NCBI GenBank assembly: GCA_036872755.1
Contig: JAVHNS010000002.1
Span: 1,922,001 to 1,986,000, forward strand
Direction: 5' to 3'
Source of the DNA: Orbilia blumenaviensis
Lineage: Eukaryota > Ascomycota > Orbiliomycetes > Orbiliales > Orbiliaceae
Length of the DNA stretch: 64,000 nucleotides
Made by a program: the position numbers and the translations under genes. Position 1 is the first letter of the stretch. Every line of letters begins with the position of its first letter. Shown here piece by piece: positions 1 through 11,517 of this stretch. Below the pieces are notes generated by a model. It saw only the letters and a list, made by a program, of their open reading frames with translations. It did not search any database and had not been told where the DNA came from.

Positions 1-607
1 TCAATCCAGTAGTCGACCAGGTGTCTTGCAAAACAGGAATATCTTTCAACAGTCGTTATATCTTTTTCCAGGATTTGTAAGTTTGAAACTCTATTGTTCC
101 CGCTCTATAATGCGGGATGCATTATACATACACACGCATACCATCTGGGCATTCCTGCGATAGTATATCTATTTTATAATCAGAAGCATGGATTTGAATG
201 TGAATGTGATAAGAGGTCATGTTATATTCAATACTTTGGTTTGGTACCTGGAACTCGAGAACGAGTTGCTGCAGCCCAATTAATGTGAATATGCAACACT
301 ACGCAACACATTTCCCATCCATCAAGTGATTTATGAAGGAAGTAACAGCTCGGCATGGCACTCATTGAATATGAATATATCCTACGCTTTTTTAAATTAT
401 GGACATCATCTCTAACATCTACATCCTTCATCTCCCAGAACGATCTTCTTGCTTTCCTAGACCACCATCGTCTCATCTTCCTTGACGGATTGTAACGACG
501 GTTTATCCATTTGGTTACGTGCCAGGTCACTTTCCAAATCCCGGACTCATCGAATCCTCAATTTTCACTAAGCTTCAGCAACCAATCAACCCTTCATACC
601 CATCAAA
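1..607. other. Upstream region of the CAP gene
   Basis: No gene is recognisable here. The short open frames on both strands lack motifs or coding character. The last 100 bases before position 608 are C/T/A-rich and probably form the promoter-proximal leader of the CAP gene; the start has the favourable context CAAAATG. Confidence 0.5.
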
Positions 608-1439
608 ATGCGTTCTGCTGTCCTCTCCATCGCTGTGCTCGCCGCCAGCGCTCTTGCTTATCCTGTTAAGGAATGCACTCGCAAGGTCAACAAGCACACT
701 GCCGTCCAGTATGTTGACTTGACTGTCACCAAGACCGTTTATGTCACAGAGGGCGCCGCCCCCAAGACAAAGCACGCTGCTCCCAAGCCAAAGGTTACCA
801 CAGTCGTCTATGTCGCCCCTCCCCCAGTTGAGACCCCAGCCTATCAGCCACCAGTCTACAACGCCCCAGCCCCGGAGCCAAAGCCATCTCCTAAGCCAGA
901 GCCAGTCCCAGAGCCAGTCCCAGAGCCAGTCGCAGTCGTCCCAGCTCCAGCTCCAGTTGCTCCAGCCCCAGTCGGTGATGACCAGAAGTGTCTCGAGGCC
1001 CACAACAAATTCAGGGCTGCTCACGGTGCTAAGCCACTCACCTGGAACACAGAGATGGCCAACTTTGCCCGTGATAAGACCCAGGACTGCACCATGCACC
1101 ACTCTGGTGGTCCATATGGTGAGAATCTTGCCTTCGGTTATACCGACGTCGTCGAAGCCATCACCGCCTGGTACGAAGAGAAGAACCAGTACAATCCTTC
1201 CGCTCCAGGATTCCAGGTAAATAATACCCTCAAGTTTCATCGTCCTTCTGAAACATGCTAACGACCTCTTTTAGATGTCCACTGGTCACTTCACCCAGCT
1301 CATCTGGAAGGCTACCTCTGAGATCGGTTGCTACAACCGACAGTGTGGTGGCAGCCAGTACCTCATGTGCGAGTACAAGACCCCCGGCAATGTCGTCGGC
1401 GACAACGGCAAGTACTTCACTGAGAACGTCCAGATGTAA
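608..1439 (+). CDS. Secreted CAP (SCP/PR-1/Pry-like) domain protein
   Basis: Two exons, 608-1216 and 1275-1439, encode 257 residues. The first ~18 residues form a signal peptide (hydrophobic core ending ALAYP), so the product is probably secreted. Residues ~60-120 are a Pro/Val/Glu-rich linker containing repeated PEPV units, probably extended or wall-spanning. The rest is a CAP domain: HNKFRAAHG opens it, then a YGENLAFG segment, and after the intron the CAP signature GHFTQLIWKAT (about residues 207-217) and YLMCEYKTPGNV near the end. Several paired cysteines fit CAP disulfides. Fungal Pry/PR-1 proteins bind sterols or lipids and are exported; that role is inferred from the family. The 58-nt intron GTAAAT...TTTTAG lies in phase 0 just before the signature. 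Confidence 0.93.
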
Positions 1440-2432
1440 ATATTCATCTCGGATAAATAAACAACTTTGAATTCGCTTTCCGAATGATCTCATCTACACT
1501 GGAGGTTATAAGGACCCCTTTTTTGTACCGACTCAGGGACTCTACTCTTTAAGTGACCTGTGGGGAGGTCTTGTGAAATAGTTCATCTTTCCTTCTGTGG
1601 TCATCTTTTTATTTCCTTGGATAACCCCTTTGTTAAAAACATATCCTTGTTCCTATGCATTTCCTTATTCCCTTTCTCCTTATGTATTACTACTTTTTTT
1701 TATCCAGTGCATCTCATTAGCGTGCGGTAGCGAATTCAAGTGATTTGAAGACATGAGAACTGTATCACAACTGCGAGACGACACGACCCGACTATGTCCC
1801 CATACAATTGCATGTTGTCACATGGAGTTACCTGTAACATAGGGATGCATGAGATCTATAACATTCTATAACGGCGCTGGATTCGCTGTTATGCTTTAGA
1901 CTACATGGTTTTTTTCTTTCTTTCCAGTATTAGCGTAGAATCATGAATTGGTGAACATGTGTGAGTTTTTTGTAGGTTGGCTTCGTCTAGTCCTAAACTC
2001 GCAAACCTCACTTATCTATACATGAATTATACAGATACGGACCGCCAAAAGTGCAGAGAAGCGGATGTGAAACTACTGCAGTACAAGCTGGCCCTTCATA
2101 GATAACGTCTACACCCGAACCCGTACCTGTCTCTAGAGTGAGGAGACATATACCTCAAAATTCAAGAAAAATAACAAGAAAAGGATACTGGTAATACAAC
2201 AATGCTCAATGCGTGGCCAGCCGCTATACGAGCCTCTTGCGCAATATTTGCCAGCTCGCCGAATTAGTCCAGTACCCACATCCGTCCAAGTCGGCCTGCA
2301 GGGGAACTATAGTCGAAGCTTATAGACGGCTATCGCGTCGCCTTTGCTGTTTCGGGATGGGGGGAACTCTAATGATAATTATCAATGTGACATCTTCTTT
2401 ACTTTGCTTTGCAAAAGTCTAACTTGACCGGA

Positions 2433-2444
2433 GTCAACGTTGAC
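2433..2444. promoter_or_regulatory. Perfect 12-nt palindrome GTCAACGTTGAC
   Basis: The sequence GTCAACGTTGAC equals its own reverse complement. It lies 27 bases upstream of a TATAAAA box and ~330 bases upstream of the SPATA20-like start codon. A further TTGACC copy lies just upstream at 2424-2429. The position suggests a binding site for a dimeric factor; which factor is unknown. Confidence 0.4.
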
Positions 2445-2470
2445 CATGACCAAGCTAAGACCGGATACAT

Positions 2471-2477
2471 TATAAAA
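2471..2477 (+). promoter_or_regulatory. TATA box of the SPATA20-like gene
   Basis: TATAAAA lies about 300 bases upstream of the ATG at 2777, immediately after the palindrome. The C/T-rich stretch that follows would be the transcribed leader. Confidence 0.4.
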
Positions 2478-2579
2478 CACCGGGTTCCTGAGACTTTTCC
2501 TTACCGGCACTCCTCTGTCTCGCACCTCCTTCAAACTGTTGCAGCTATAGATATCTGTCTCTGTGCAACTGTTTGCAGC

Positions 2580-2603
2580 TAACTGTTAACTGTTAACTGT
2601 TAA
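2580..2603. repeat. Three tandem TAACTGT units
   Basis: Three exact copies of the heptamer TAACTGT followed by TAA, in the probable leader or promoter of the SPATA20-like gene. Confidence 0.6.
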
Positions 2604-2776
2604 GGCTGGCAGGGCTGTCGTAATCGGAATCCTTTTGAGGTCTCAACACGCATTCCACCTCAAAGCCAAGAAAACTACAACATCCCAGTCACCTTTCGCC
2701 GAATCCACTTTCCATTCGCATCATCTGGCATTCACCCTGCCGCGGACTTAAAAAAAAAAAAAGCCATCCCACAGAC

Positions 2777-5766
2777 ATGGCGACTTCAATACCCCTCCAA
2801 GGTGGCGATAGCAGTAAGACGAAACTCAGGCTTACCAACCAGCTCGCAAACAGTACCAGTCCATATGTACGCTCATCCAAGCTTCGAGCTGTCCAATCCC
2901 CGCCCCCACGTTTCGAGATGTGGCGGGGCAAAATGTCATGGTTGCTAACTGGCGGGACCGACTGCTACAGATCCGCTCCCACGCGAATAATTTGACGGCA
3001 TGGCAACAATGGACTCCCGAAAGTTTGGCACTGGCGAAGAGAGAGAATCGGTTAATTTTTCTGAGTAGTGGATATTCTGCTTGTCATTGTATGTCCTTGT
3101 TCCCTTAGTGTTAAATGAACTCGAAATGTAATATTAACATTCTGATCGCATAGGGTGCCATGTATGCCTCCAGATAGCCCGAAACTCGGCGGTCCGCCGT
3201 TATATAGACCTGTGTACTGACGTCACAATAGGTGATGGAACGGGAGAGCTTTCAAGACCCTTTCGTCGCCAAGATCCTCAACGATAACTTTATCCCTATC
3301 AAGATTGATAGAGAAGAGAGGCCAGATATCGATAGGATATACATGAACTACGTATGTGGGCCGAGATAGTTAGAACATCCTTGGTTGGGGCCTTAAGGAC
3401 TGATTTACGGGTGGATTAGGTCCAAGCGACAACGAATTCTGGAGGATGGCCGCTTAACGTCTTCTTAACTCCTGATCTGGAACCGGTCTTTGGTGGAACA
3501 TACTGGCCCGGACCGAATGCCACCGATGGGCCATCGATGAAGGACCAGATTGGCTTCGTGGAGGTCCTTGATAAGATGGTCAAAGTGTATAGTCACCAGT
3601 TGAGATATTCTAGGTGGCCATGCCGAAGGCTAACTAAGGATACACAGGTGGAAGGAGCAGCAGGACAAGTGCCTTGCATCGGCTAAGGATATTCTGAAAC
3701 AGCTCAAGGAATTTTCGGTATGTCACTTCGTGAGTATGGGATGCAGGGTCGTCGGATCTAATTTGTGGGGCAGGACGAAGGTTTGAAGGAGCAGAGCGGC
3801 AACCAAGAGGGGGCAGAGATTCTCGAAATCGATTTGCTCGAGGAAGCATATCAGCACTTTCTTGACCGCTATGACACGACGAATGGAGGATTTGGCACCG
3901 AGCCCAAATTTCCTACTCCGACTAATCTCGCCTTTTTGCTAAGGCTGAGCAGCCTCTCATCTGTCGTTCAGGATGTTGTAGGTGACATGGAGTGTGAAAG
4001 AGCCAAGTTTATGGCTGTGACGACACTGAGAGTGAGGAGATGAAATTCGTTTATATAGTATGGGGACGAGAGCGACGCTAATGATATTACTACAGAATAT
4101 GAGTCGCGGTGGGCTTCATGATCATATCGGGAATGGCTTTGCGAGATACTCGGTCACTGCAGATTGGAGTCTTCCTCATTTCGAGAAGATGCTTTACGAC
4201 AATGCCCAGCTGATATCTGTATACCTTGACGCATACCTATTGACTAAGGATAGGGAATTACTCGAAACTGCTCTTGACGCCGCAGACTACCTATGCTCGG
4301 GGCCGTTGAGCCACAGGGATGGCGGTTTCTACTCTGCTGAGGATGCTGACTCCTACGCTCGGAAAGGCGATACAGAAAAAAGAGGTATTTACCTGCTTTA
4401 ATTATATTATATGGTCTTGATATCTGACGCATGCGCTATAGAGGGCGCTTTCTATGTTTGGGACAAAAAGGAATTCATCAAAGTCTTGGGAGAACAGGAC
4501 GCAGAGGTTTGCTCAAAGTACTGGGGCGTCAGAACCGACGGCAACGTTGATCCGGCTAGGGATATTCATGACGAATTCTTGCACCAGAATGTTCTACAGA
4601 TATCTCAAACGCCTGCTCAAATCGGTTCAATGCTTGGGCTTAGCGAATCCGCTATCCTTGAGAAGATTAAGAACGGACGGGCCAAGCTTCGAGCTTATAG
4701 GGAGAAAGAAAGACCACGTCCTGTCCTTGACGACAAAATTCTGACTGGATGGAATGGCCTTGCTATCGCCGCCTTATCTCGCTTGGCTGCTGCCCTAGAG
4801 GTTGTCGACGCTGAAAAATCAAAGCTCTATCTTAACCAAGCCATCCGAGCCGCTGAGTTCGTCAAAAAGAACTTATTTGATCCAAAGACTCTTAGTTTAA
4901 AGCGAGTCTGGCGAGAAGCACCAGGTACTACGAAGGCATTTGCGGATGACTATGCATATCTTATTTACGGGTTGCTTTATTTGTATGGTTATCCCGTTCT
5001 CCTAAATTTACGCTTCCGGGGCCAAGGCTAATACTCCATAAGATACGAAGCAACATTTGATGCGAGTTGGCTGCATTGGGCACATAGCCTTCAGGGTTAG
5101 TTTTAACATTGACATAACGTTGTTTGCAACTAACATATGGTTTGATATTAGCTGCGCAAACGATGCTATTTTGGGATGAGGAGCGAGGCGGTTTCTTTTC
5201 GACAGAACGGGATGCGCCTGATCTAATCTTGAGACTTAAAGACGGTAAATGATATTAATAATATCTAGTTGCATTGTGCGAGCTAATAAGTATTAGGGTT
5301 GGACTCTGCTGAACCATCGACAAACGGCCTATCAGCTGGAAACCTTTACAAACTTGGAAGCCTACTCGGAGATGCCTCTTTCTTCAACCTAGCTTCCAAG
5401 GCCTGCAGTGTGTTTTCTGTGGAACTGATGCAACACCCGTTCCTATTCTCAACGATGCTGCCATCCGTTGTTGCTTCGAACCTTGGAACTAGTACCATTA
5501 TCCTCGCAGGCAAGAAGTCGGATCCGACTATCGTCGCCTTCCGAGAAAAGCTTAGGACACAGTTGTTCACAAATACCTCGATCCTTTTTGTGGACCCTAC
5601 AGAAAAGAGTGATGATATCACGTGGTTTACCGGAAAGAATGAGATACTAAAGCAGGTCCTTAAGAGCGCGGAGAGTAAACCTGTCGTCCAGATATGTCAA
5701 AATCAAACCTGCACCCTACTGAGCAAGATTGAAGAGCTCGAGGTTAAGTTTCCTGATCTGGGTTAA
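2777..5766 (+). CDS. SPATA20/YyaL-type (DUF255) thioredoxin-like protein
   Basis: Twelve exons join in frame: 2777-2866, 2971-3088, 3154-3161, 3232-3351, 3420-3586, 3648-3717, 3774-4031, 4096-4384, 4442-4982, 5043-5095, 5152-5244 and 5297-5766, giving 758 residues, the usual size for this family. Residues ~15-170 form the thioredoxin-like half. It contains the family motif SACHWCHVM with C68 and C71, then [12 protein letters not shown], and [12 protein letters not shown] plus GGTYWP. The remainder is the (alpha/alpha)6 half, with [51 protein letters not shown] and [13 protein letters not shown]. The family is conserved from bacteria to mammals but its biochemical role is not settled; redox and sugar-epimerase-like folds have been proposed. 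The third exon is only 8 nt and carries most of the WCH codons; retaining its 70-nt downstream intron would shift the frame. Intron density is high for this window. Confidence 0.9.
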
Positions 5767-6365
5767 AACCTTAACCGAGCACCAAAAGGTTTCTTGAGTC
5801 TGCTCTAGGTAGTGGGCCTGGGTCGAAGCTATGGTTTATCTTGTTTGCCAGCATCAGCGAGACGGGTGGGGATGTTTTGAGTACGGGGAGGTGTTTAAAG
5901 TTTTTATGGCTCTTTCGGATTTTCCTTTGGAAGGCTACTACTACTATCGTGCATTTACGAGGAGACACTGGAGTCTGGGACATGTCATGTATACAATTAG
6001 TATTTAGAGGAGAGGCTGACTGGAATTTACTGTTATTACCCGTTTTGCGTATAGAATAGAATGTAGCTTGAGGTGTGGCCTTTTTGATACTGTTTCCGAT
6101 TCACGTGATCTCAAATATACACTACTATCTTCAATGATAAACGAATTCATACTAGATACGCCAGTAAACTTATGATTCAATGGGATCAACTGTAATGTCT
6201 CGATAGTTCGTTGGGTTAGCCTGGATGCGGTTGTGGTATTTCCGCCTAGATCCTGTGTTGGTCGCGAAGGCCGGATGCATAAAACTCGAATGTCCCACCA
6301 TTAGTGCCCCTCCTCCACGCGTAACCCCACATTCTCATTTCCACTGCGCGATATCACCCGTCAAT
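5767..6365. other. Intergenic region, SPATA20-like 3' end to WD40 start
   Basis: No gene recognised. It holds the 3' region of the upstream gene and the promoter of the WD40 gene. The short open frames have no motifs. Confidence 0.55.
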
Positions 6366-7799
6366 ATGTCGGTTTCTAGTGATCCCCGTAACTTCTTTCA
6401 GTCAGAGTAAGTCATTTTCAGTCAATTTCCCGGTATTTTCTAAGCCCATTTCTAACGTATTGCTTGTGTTCCGGTATCCAGCCAGTCTCTCGAAAAGGCC
6501 GAACGTAGGGCTCGCAAGCGGAAAGAACTCAAGGACAAGGGACACCCAATAACCGTTCCCACAAAGATCCTGGCGTTGCAGCCAGATACTTCATCCCCGA
6601 CACATGTATACATCGCGGAAGCTGGAAATGTAGCGAGAAGACTGAATATTCAAGTCTGTAAGAGAACTGCTAACATATAAAATAGCCAGACGTTAAATGC
6701 TGACGAAATCTTTCCTATTTCCCTTTCCCTTGTTCCTGTGGCTAAAAGGACCCAAAGGAACCTCACCGGATATATCGGGGGCACACCGCTCCCGTAACAT
6801 CTCTAGCTCTAAACCGCGATGCATCAATATTATACACCGGTTCATGGGATAAAACTATTCATGCCTTTTCCGCACAAGACAAAACTGTTTTGAAAACCTT
6901 CAGGGGCCACAATGACTTCGTGAAAGCGTTGCTTTATACGGAGATAATACCTTCCAAGCCTATGCTGATATCCGCCAGTGCTGATGCGTCAATAATCATC
7001 TGGAACCCGGAGACGGCTGAGAGACTGCATGTTTTAAAATCGCATCCGAGGGGCGTTCAAGCTCTTGCTGTTGATACTGTAGAATCCACGCCTGAGAAGG
7101 TGGTACTCTACAGCGCCGGCTCAAAACAGGAAATTAAGAAATGGAGCATAACAGCTACAAAGGTTACAGAAGAATGTGAGATCATTCAGCATGAAACTGG
7201 TGTAAACAGTCTTCGGTTCTTAGGCGAGGAAGGGGAAGAGGATCTATGGACGGCTAGTTCGGATATGACGGCGAAGAGGTTTGAAAGGAGTGCCCTGGGG
7301 AAGCTGGGGAGTGATGGTGGCGGTGGGATTGACCCGGATACGGAGCTTTGGCATAAGGATTTTGTGAACGATATTGCGATGGATATTGGGGGAAGATGGG
7401 TTATTACAGCGTGTAGTGATGAGGAGCTGAGGGTTTGGGATGCTGGGGTAAGTATCCTACTTCTATTTCATTATCCTCTAAATGGCACTTTACTAACGGA
7501 ATGGGATTTTCATGGGGCAGACGAGCAAGTTATATCACAAATTCTCCGGGCATTACGATGTGGTTACGGCGATTGCAGTGGTTGGGAACGACCTAGTCAG
7601 CGTATCTTTGGATGCAACAGTCAGGAGATGGTCATTGCAGCCTGCGGATGTCAAGGCCGCTGTGGAGGAGGCTCGTAAATCCGAAGATAGTGAGGTTGAG
7701 GGGGAAGGGGGGCAAATCGGGAGGAGCCGGTCGAATAGTATGTTGACTGCGGAGGAGGAAGCGGAACTCGCAGAACTCATGGCAGAGGAAGACGACTGA
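6366..7799 (+). CDS. WD40-repeat protein
   Basis: Four exons, 6366-6406, 6482-6653, 6749-7447 and 7521-7799, encode 396 residues. The N-terminus (SDPRNFFQSDQSL then a Lys/Arg-rich helix) precedes WD40-type blades. Recognisable repeats include YRGHTAPVTSLAL...LYTGSWDKTIHAF, FRGHNDFVKALL...LISASADASIIIW, a degenerate TASSDMTAKRF, WVITACSDEELRVWD, and FSGHYDVVTAIAV...SVSLDATVRRW. The C-terminus is acidic (EEEAELAELMAEEDD). A beta-propeller scaffold is certain in kind; I cannot assign a named orthologue. The second intron starts with the less usual donor GTCTGT. It was chosen because the more canonical GTAAGA five bases later would create a stop codon at the junction. That junction is the least certain. 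Confidence 0.85.
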
Positions 7800-8338
7800 G
7801 CAGATTTTATATCTATATATACCTATCTACATAATATCCGATACTACGGATACAGATTCCGTTAATTGTCCTATATACGGCATACGGGTGGGTAGACCTG
7901 GGTGCCTACAACCCTTAAACCCAATGTCATCGAGACGTATATAACCATGGATAAAGATAGCTATCGATAGAAGATAGTCAAGTAGGTATAAACCATGCCC
8001 CATGCCCCATGCAAGCCCAGACCGGACAATGCATGCATGGCATATCCACCACCCACGCACCGAATGGGATCCCGGTAGATTGTAAGCGAAAGTACTGGAT
8101 TAAATTTCATTTGCAAAAACCTTAAAAAGCCGGCGCCCCAGAAAAACTACAACAACGCTCTCCAGCTAGCTTCATTTCGTCATAGCCAGAATCCATTCCC
8201 TTTTATGGTATGTACTGGCTGGCTATTCGGGGAGATAAATAGCTGGTGGGTATCTTCTTTGGCATCGAGGAACTTTAAAACCTCCATGTCATTCCAATAA
8301 CCCCACCATCCCGTCCATCCCGTCCACCATCAACCCAA
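7800..8338. other. Intergenic region between the WD40 and 8339 genes
   Basis: AT-rich 3' region of the WD40 gene followed by the promoter of the next gene. No coding sequence seen. Confidence 0.55.
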
Positions 8339-9582
8339 ATGCGCTGCTTAAAACCTCGACACTCCCTTGTCCTCTGCAGACGCTGCGCCCTTAGCACATC
8401 TTGCATCGCTCAAGCATCAGCACTACGAATTGATACCCATTCGGCCACCGGTGTCTCGGTGGACTCGTCAATTCGTCCAATATCCGAAAATCTACAGCCT
8501 GAAGTATGGCTGGCCTATCAGCCTCCACTACCTCCATCGGCGCCTTTGCGCCTGGCGGCTCCGAGAAGCGTAGCACCGGTGGAAGAAAAGGTACTGGGGA
8601 TATCTTATCTACCGAGGAAGGGTGATATAATGTCCGTCTTATCGACGAGGACGGTCAATGGGCTTGCGCCTGTAGACGGGTTTTTACTATCATCTACAAA
8701 CGCTGGATCGGAAAAAGATAAGGATCCAGTTAGCGAAAGAATATTAAATCTAGGAAAAAGTATGCCCCACTACCTCTCCGAGTCCACGATACAAAACGAC
8801 ATTTAATATTACCTAAGTAAAAGATATTTCTAACAAAAGGCTATGATTTTTTATTTTATTTTATTTTTTTAGCAATTGACATCCTCAAGAACCGTCTACC
8901 AACCCTCCTCCAATCTCCACTACCGAGCGAAATCCTCTCACCGTCCATAACCCTCCAGCTTTTCCCATCGACACATCCGCATCTTCCTTCTGTCCGCGGT
9001 CGAATGGCATACATAGCAGCTTTGTGGACATCGCCGGTAGTATGGGGCCGGATACCGGGAATCAAAGTCCGACTAGAAATTCTAAGCATACGGATGATAA
9101 AAGGCGGTGTTCCCGCCGAAAACGAAGAAGATGGATCATCGGGTATAACCGGGGAGCGGATGATAGTTAAATGGAGGGCTAGTGACTCTCCTAATGGGAA
9201 TGGAAACGGGAACGGACACGGAGACACCCAGTCCGCAGCGTCAACTTCACCAAGTACACCCCAAGATTCGAAAACGACGGAGTCAAAGAAAGAAGACCCC
9301 CTCTCGGCCGTAGTCAACTCGCTTCCTAGGTTTACTCTAACCGGCGACTTTGATGGGATGTTTATTTTCGAATTCGACGACAAGGGTAGAATAAAGACCC
9401 ATATCATCGAAGATGTAGAGGAGGATAGGGAGGAAGCAGTACAGCAGCATTCGAAAGTCATCACACTTACGGAGTGGCTACTTAAGAAGGCGAAGAAGAG
9501 TCTAGAGGACAAGTCGCAAATGCCTGGTCTGGCATTCGAAAGGATATGGGACGATAGCAGGGCGCATAAGAGGTTTGGTTGA
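8339..9582 (+). CDS. Conserved-looking protein, probably mitochondrial, unrecognised
   Basis: Two exons, 8339-8759 and 8873-9582, give 376 residues. The junction (donor GTATGC, acceptor TTTTTTTAG) joins NLGK to TIDILKNRLP in frame. The N-terminus is rich in Arg, Ser and Cys, has few acidic residues, and resembles a mitochondrial presequence. Domain-like stretches are LQPEVWLAYQPPLPPSAPLR, a globular segment around GRMAYIAALWTSPVVWGR followed by EILSIRMIKGG, and a C-terminal part with LPRFTLTGDFDGMFIFEFDD and GRIKTHIIEDVE. The last of these resembles the beta-sheet ending of NTF2-like or small mitochondrial DUF proteins. A low-complexity insert (GNGNGNGHGD) interrupts it. I do not recognise the family and assign no function. 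Confidence 0.72.
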
Positions 9583-10026
9583 CCGCCGCCATACGAATAC
9601 TCGGCGGGTCAAGGGCTATGAGTGAATGATACCGGGGCCGAATCTGTATATATCAACGGCTGGTTTTGTGTTTGTGCTTTCAGGCGTTCATTGATGACAA
9701 TCAAAAAAAAAGGCGACTCCTCTTTTATCTTCCTTCTATATTCTGTATATTCTAGCGACTTTTCCCGAGTGTATTTCTATTGATATCCTCTCTGCAATGA
9801 CTGTAGATAGTACTACTGGCAAATGGGCCGGAATCCACGCCACTTTTCTATGAGCGACGGTACGTTCCGTTCTAATTATTTAGATATATCAAGGGAGCCC
9901 TCAGGAGAATCTAGAGTCTTAAGTATTCACCATTTACTTGGAACAAAGATATATGGTCTTCTCCGATCCTTATTCAACTGACAATCAACAAAGTTATTAG
10001 CAGGTTCTTCAGCCGCCTCCGAGCAG
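9583..10026. other. Convergent 3' region
   Basis: Lies between the 3' ends of the 8339 gene (+) and the F-box gene (-). AT-rich; should hold the two terminators. No gene seen. Confidence 0.5.
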
Positions 10027-11517
10027 TTAATGGATTCTTACCGAGCGCACTTCCCTCATAACCCAGCGTCTTGACCTCCATGGCATAGCCCTAGCTATTC
10101 GCGAAAACACCCACCCGCCGTTTGACAATATGGTTATCATTAGTCTCTCCTCCTCTGTCCATGGGGCTTTGGTTACAATTATGGGGGCATCGATATCTGC
10201 GTTGTCCTGCCGGAACTGGCCTCCAATTGTTACGGATGTAGTGAGTGTGCAAATTATGCCCTCTAGGACCCGATCCTCTTGTGGAAACAATTTTTCATCA
10301 CCAGGCCCCACTAGCGACTCTGTCTGAGGCATATTTCTATCTATCTTCAGGATGCCCAATATTAATTCCCCCCGATGGTTCTGGTATGGGTACTCTAGTC
10401 GTGGGAAGGACATAAATATCGGATCGTCAAGGTAACAGCCCAATAAAGTGACCTCTTCCAATTCCGGAGACGTAACTATCAACTTCTTCCAATCCGCTGC
10501 ACCTATTGTGGCGGAGTCAAGTCTTAGTCGTTTCAGTTTTGGTAGTCCTGTGGGTATTGAGCCAGCGAACGTAGGTATAGATTCGCTCTCGGTAGCTGTT
10601 AAATATAGTTCTCGCAACTGAGAGCCGTTGCTTCTGATCCAGTCGCAGAAGGGGATAATGCCTCTTGTCGCACTGGGATCGGTGAGACCCATATCTGGGT
10701 CATATGGCGGTGTGGTATTGAGACGAATATGGAGAACTCGGAGATTATTGCTGACTGGCAGTTTAGGGTTGATACACTCTAGCTCTAGTTCATCGAGAAA
10801 TCCCGTTGGTATAGCGCCCCTGTGAAAGCCTTTGATAGTTTCCAAATGTGGAAGGCCAGCCATCAAGGCGGCGGGTATGACGTGTTCTGTAAGCTCTTCA
10901 CATAGGAAACTAACGGGCCCCGAAGTAAAAAAGTGTTCTGACAAGTAACCGGGAAGCTTTCTTCGGCTTAAGCCTGGATAGAATATGTTGACGTAGGAGC
11001 GGGTTAAGGGTCCATCTATCTTCCGGCCTGTAAAACAGATCGATTTGAGATTTGGAAGGTTCGGAAAAATCTCTCTCGTTATTTTGGATAAGTAAGTGTG
11101 GCCTCGGGGAGTGCAATGGCTAGTTATTCTTTGGATCTCCAACTCGGTGGCCTTGCGTACTTCATCGACATAGTCCGAAGGTTTATCCGTGACATCAAGC
11201 ATTTCTGATATGGCCATTCCCTCCGGATTTCCAGTGAAAAAAGCTGTCTCGCCTCTCATATACGGCGACAGAGCGGAGAATTTTAAATGTTGAACCCGTG
11301 TATTCATCTTAGACTTCGAGATCTCAAGCAAGTTGTCAAAGCTGGCGGGGACGGGGTACACCGTCCGTGTGTTATATATTAAATCCCGATATATATCTTC
11401 ACCTAGGACACTTAGGCGCTTGCACGTCATTCGGAGTGCGAGTATAGAATCTTCATTGTTGAGATTCTCGAAGATTTGGAAGATGAGTTCGGCGGGCAGG
11501 ATGGATAGTGACACCAT
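10027..11517 (-). CDS. F-box protein
   Basis: A single exon encodes 496 residues. Residues ~3-45 match an F-box: LSILPAELIFQIFENLNNED, then SILALRMTCKRLSVLGEDIY. The rest contains leucine-rich, LRR-like spacing, for example LPNLKSICFTGRKI, LPKLKRLRLDSATIG and SPELEEVTLLGCYLDDP. This is the common F-box plus degenerate LRR layout of Pezizomycotina. Such proteins usually act as SCF ubiquitin-ligase substrate receptors, with the F-box binding Skp1; the substrate is unknown. The absence of introns contrasts with most genes here. F-box/LRR proteins expand rapidly in filamentous fungi, so this may be lineage-specific. Confidence 0.85.
   Translation of the reverse strand: MVSLSILPAELIFQIFENLNNEDSILALRMTCKRLSVLGEDIYRDLIYNTRTVYPVPASFDNLLEISKSKMNTRVQHLKFSALSPYMRGETAFFTGNPEGMAISEMLDVTDKPSDYVDEVRKATELEIQRITSHCTPRGHTYLSKITREIFPNLPNLKSICFTGRKIDGPLTRSYVNIFYPGLSRRKLPGYLSEHFFTSGPVSFLCEELTEHVIPAALMAGLPHLETIKGFHRGAIPTGFLDELELECINPKLPVSNNLRVLHIRLNTTPPYDPDMGLTDPSATRGIIPFCDWIRSNGSQLRELYLTATESESIPTFAGSIPTGLPKLKRLRLDSATIGAADWKKLIVTSPELEEVTLLGCYLDDPIFMSFPRLEYPYQNHRGELILGILKIDRNMPQTESLVGPGDEKLFPQEDRVLEGIICTLTTSVTIGGQFRQDNADIDAPIIVTKAPWTEEERLMITILSNGGWVFSRIARAMPWRSRRWVMREVRSVRIH

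Larger units (their letters stand above)
1440..2776. other. Intergenic region between the CAP and SPATA20-like genes
   Basis: No convincing coding sequence. The first few hundred bases are T-rich and are the likely 3' UTR and terminator of the CAP gene. The last ~350 bases look like a promoter, with a 12-nt palindrome, a TATAAAA box and three tandem TAACTGT units, followed by a C/T-rich leader and an A-tract just before the next ATG. Confidence 0.6.

Noticed and set aside
575..1240. 221-codon minus-strand frame opposite the CAP gene, and a 159-codon second plus frame
   Set aside because: Shadows of the Pro/Val-rich coding strand; they give low-complexity Trp/Leu/Asp or Ser/Gln strings with no motif, while the sense frame has a signal peptide and CAP signature.
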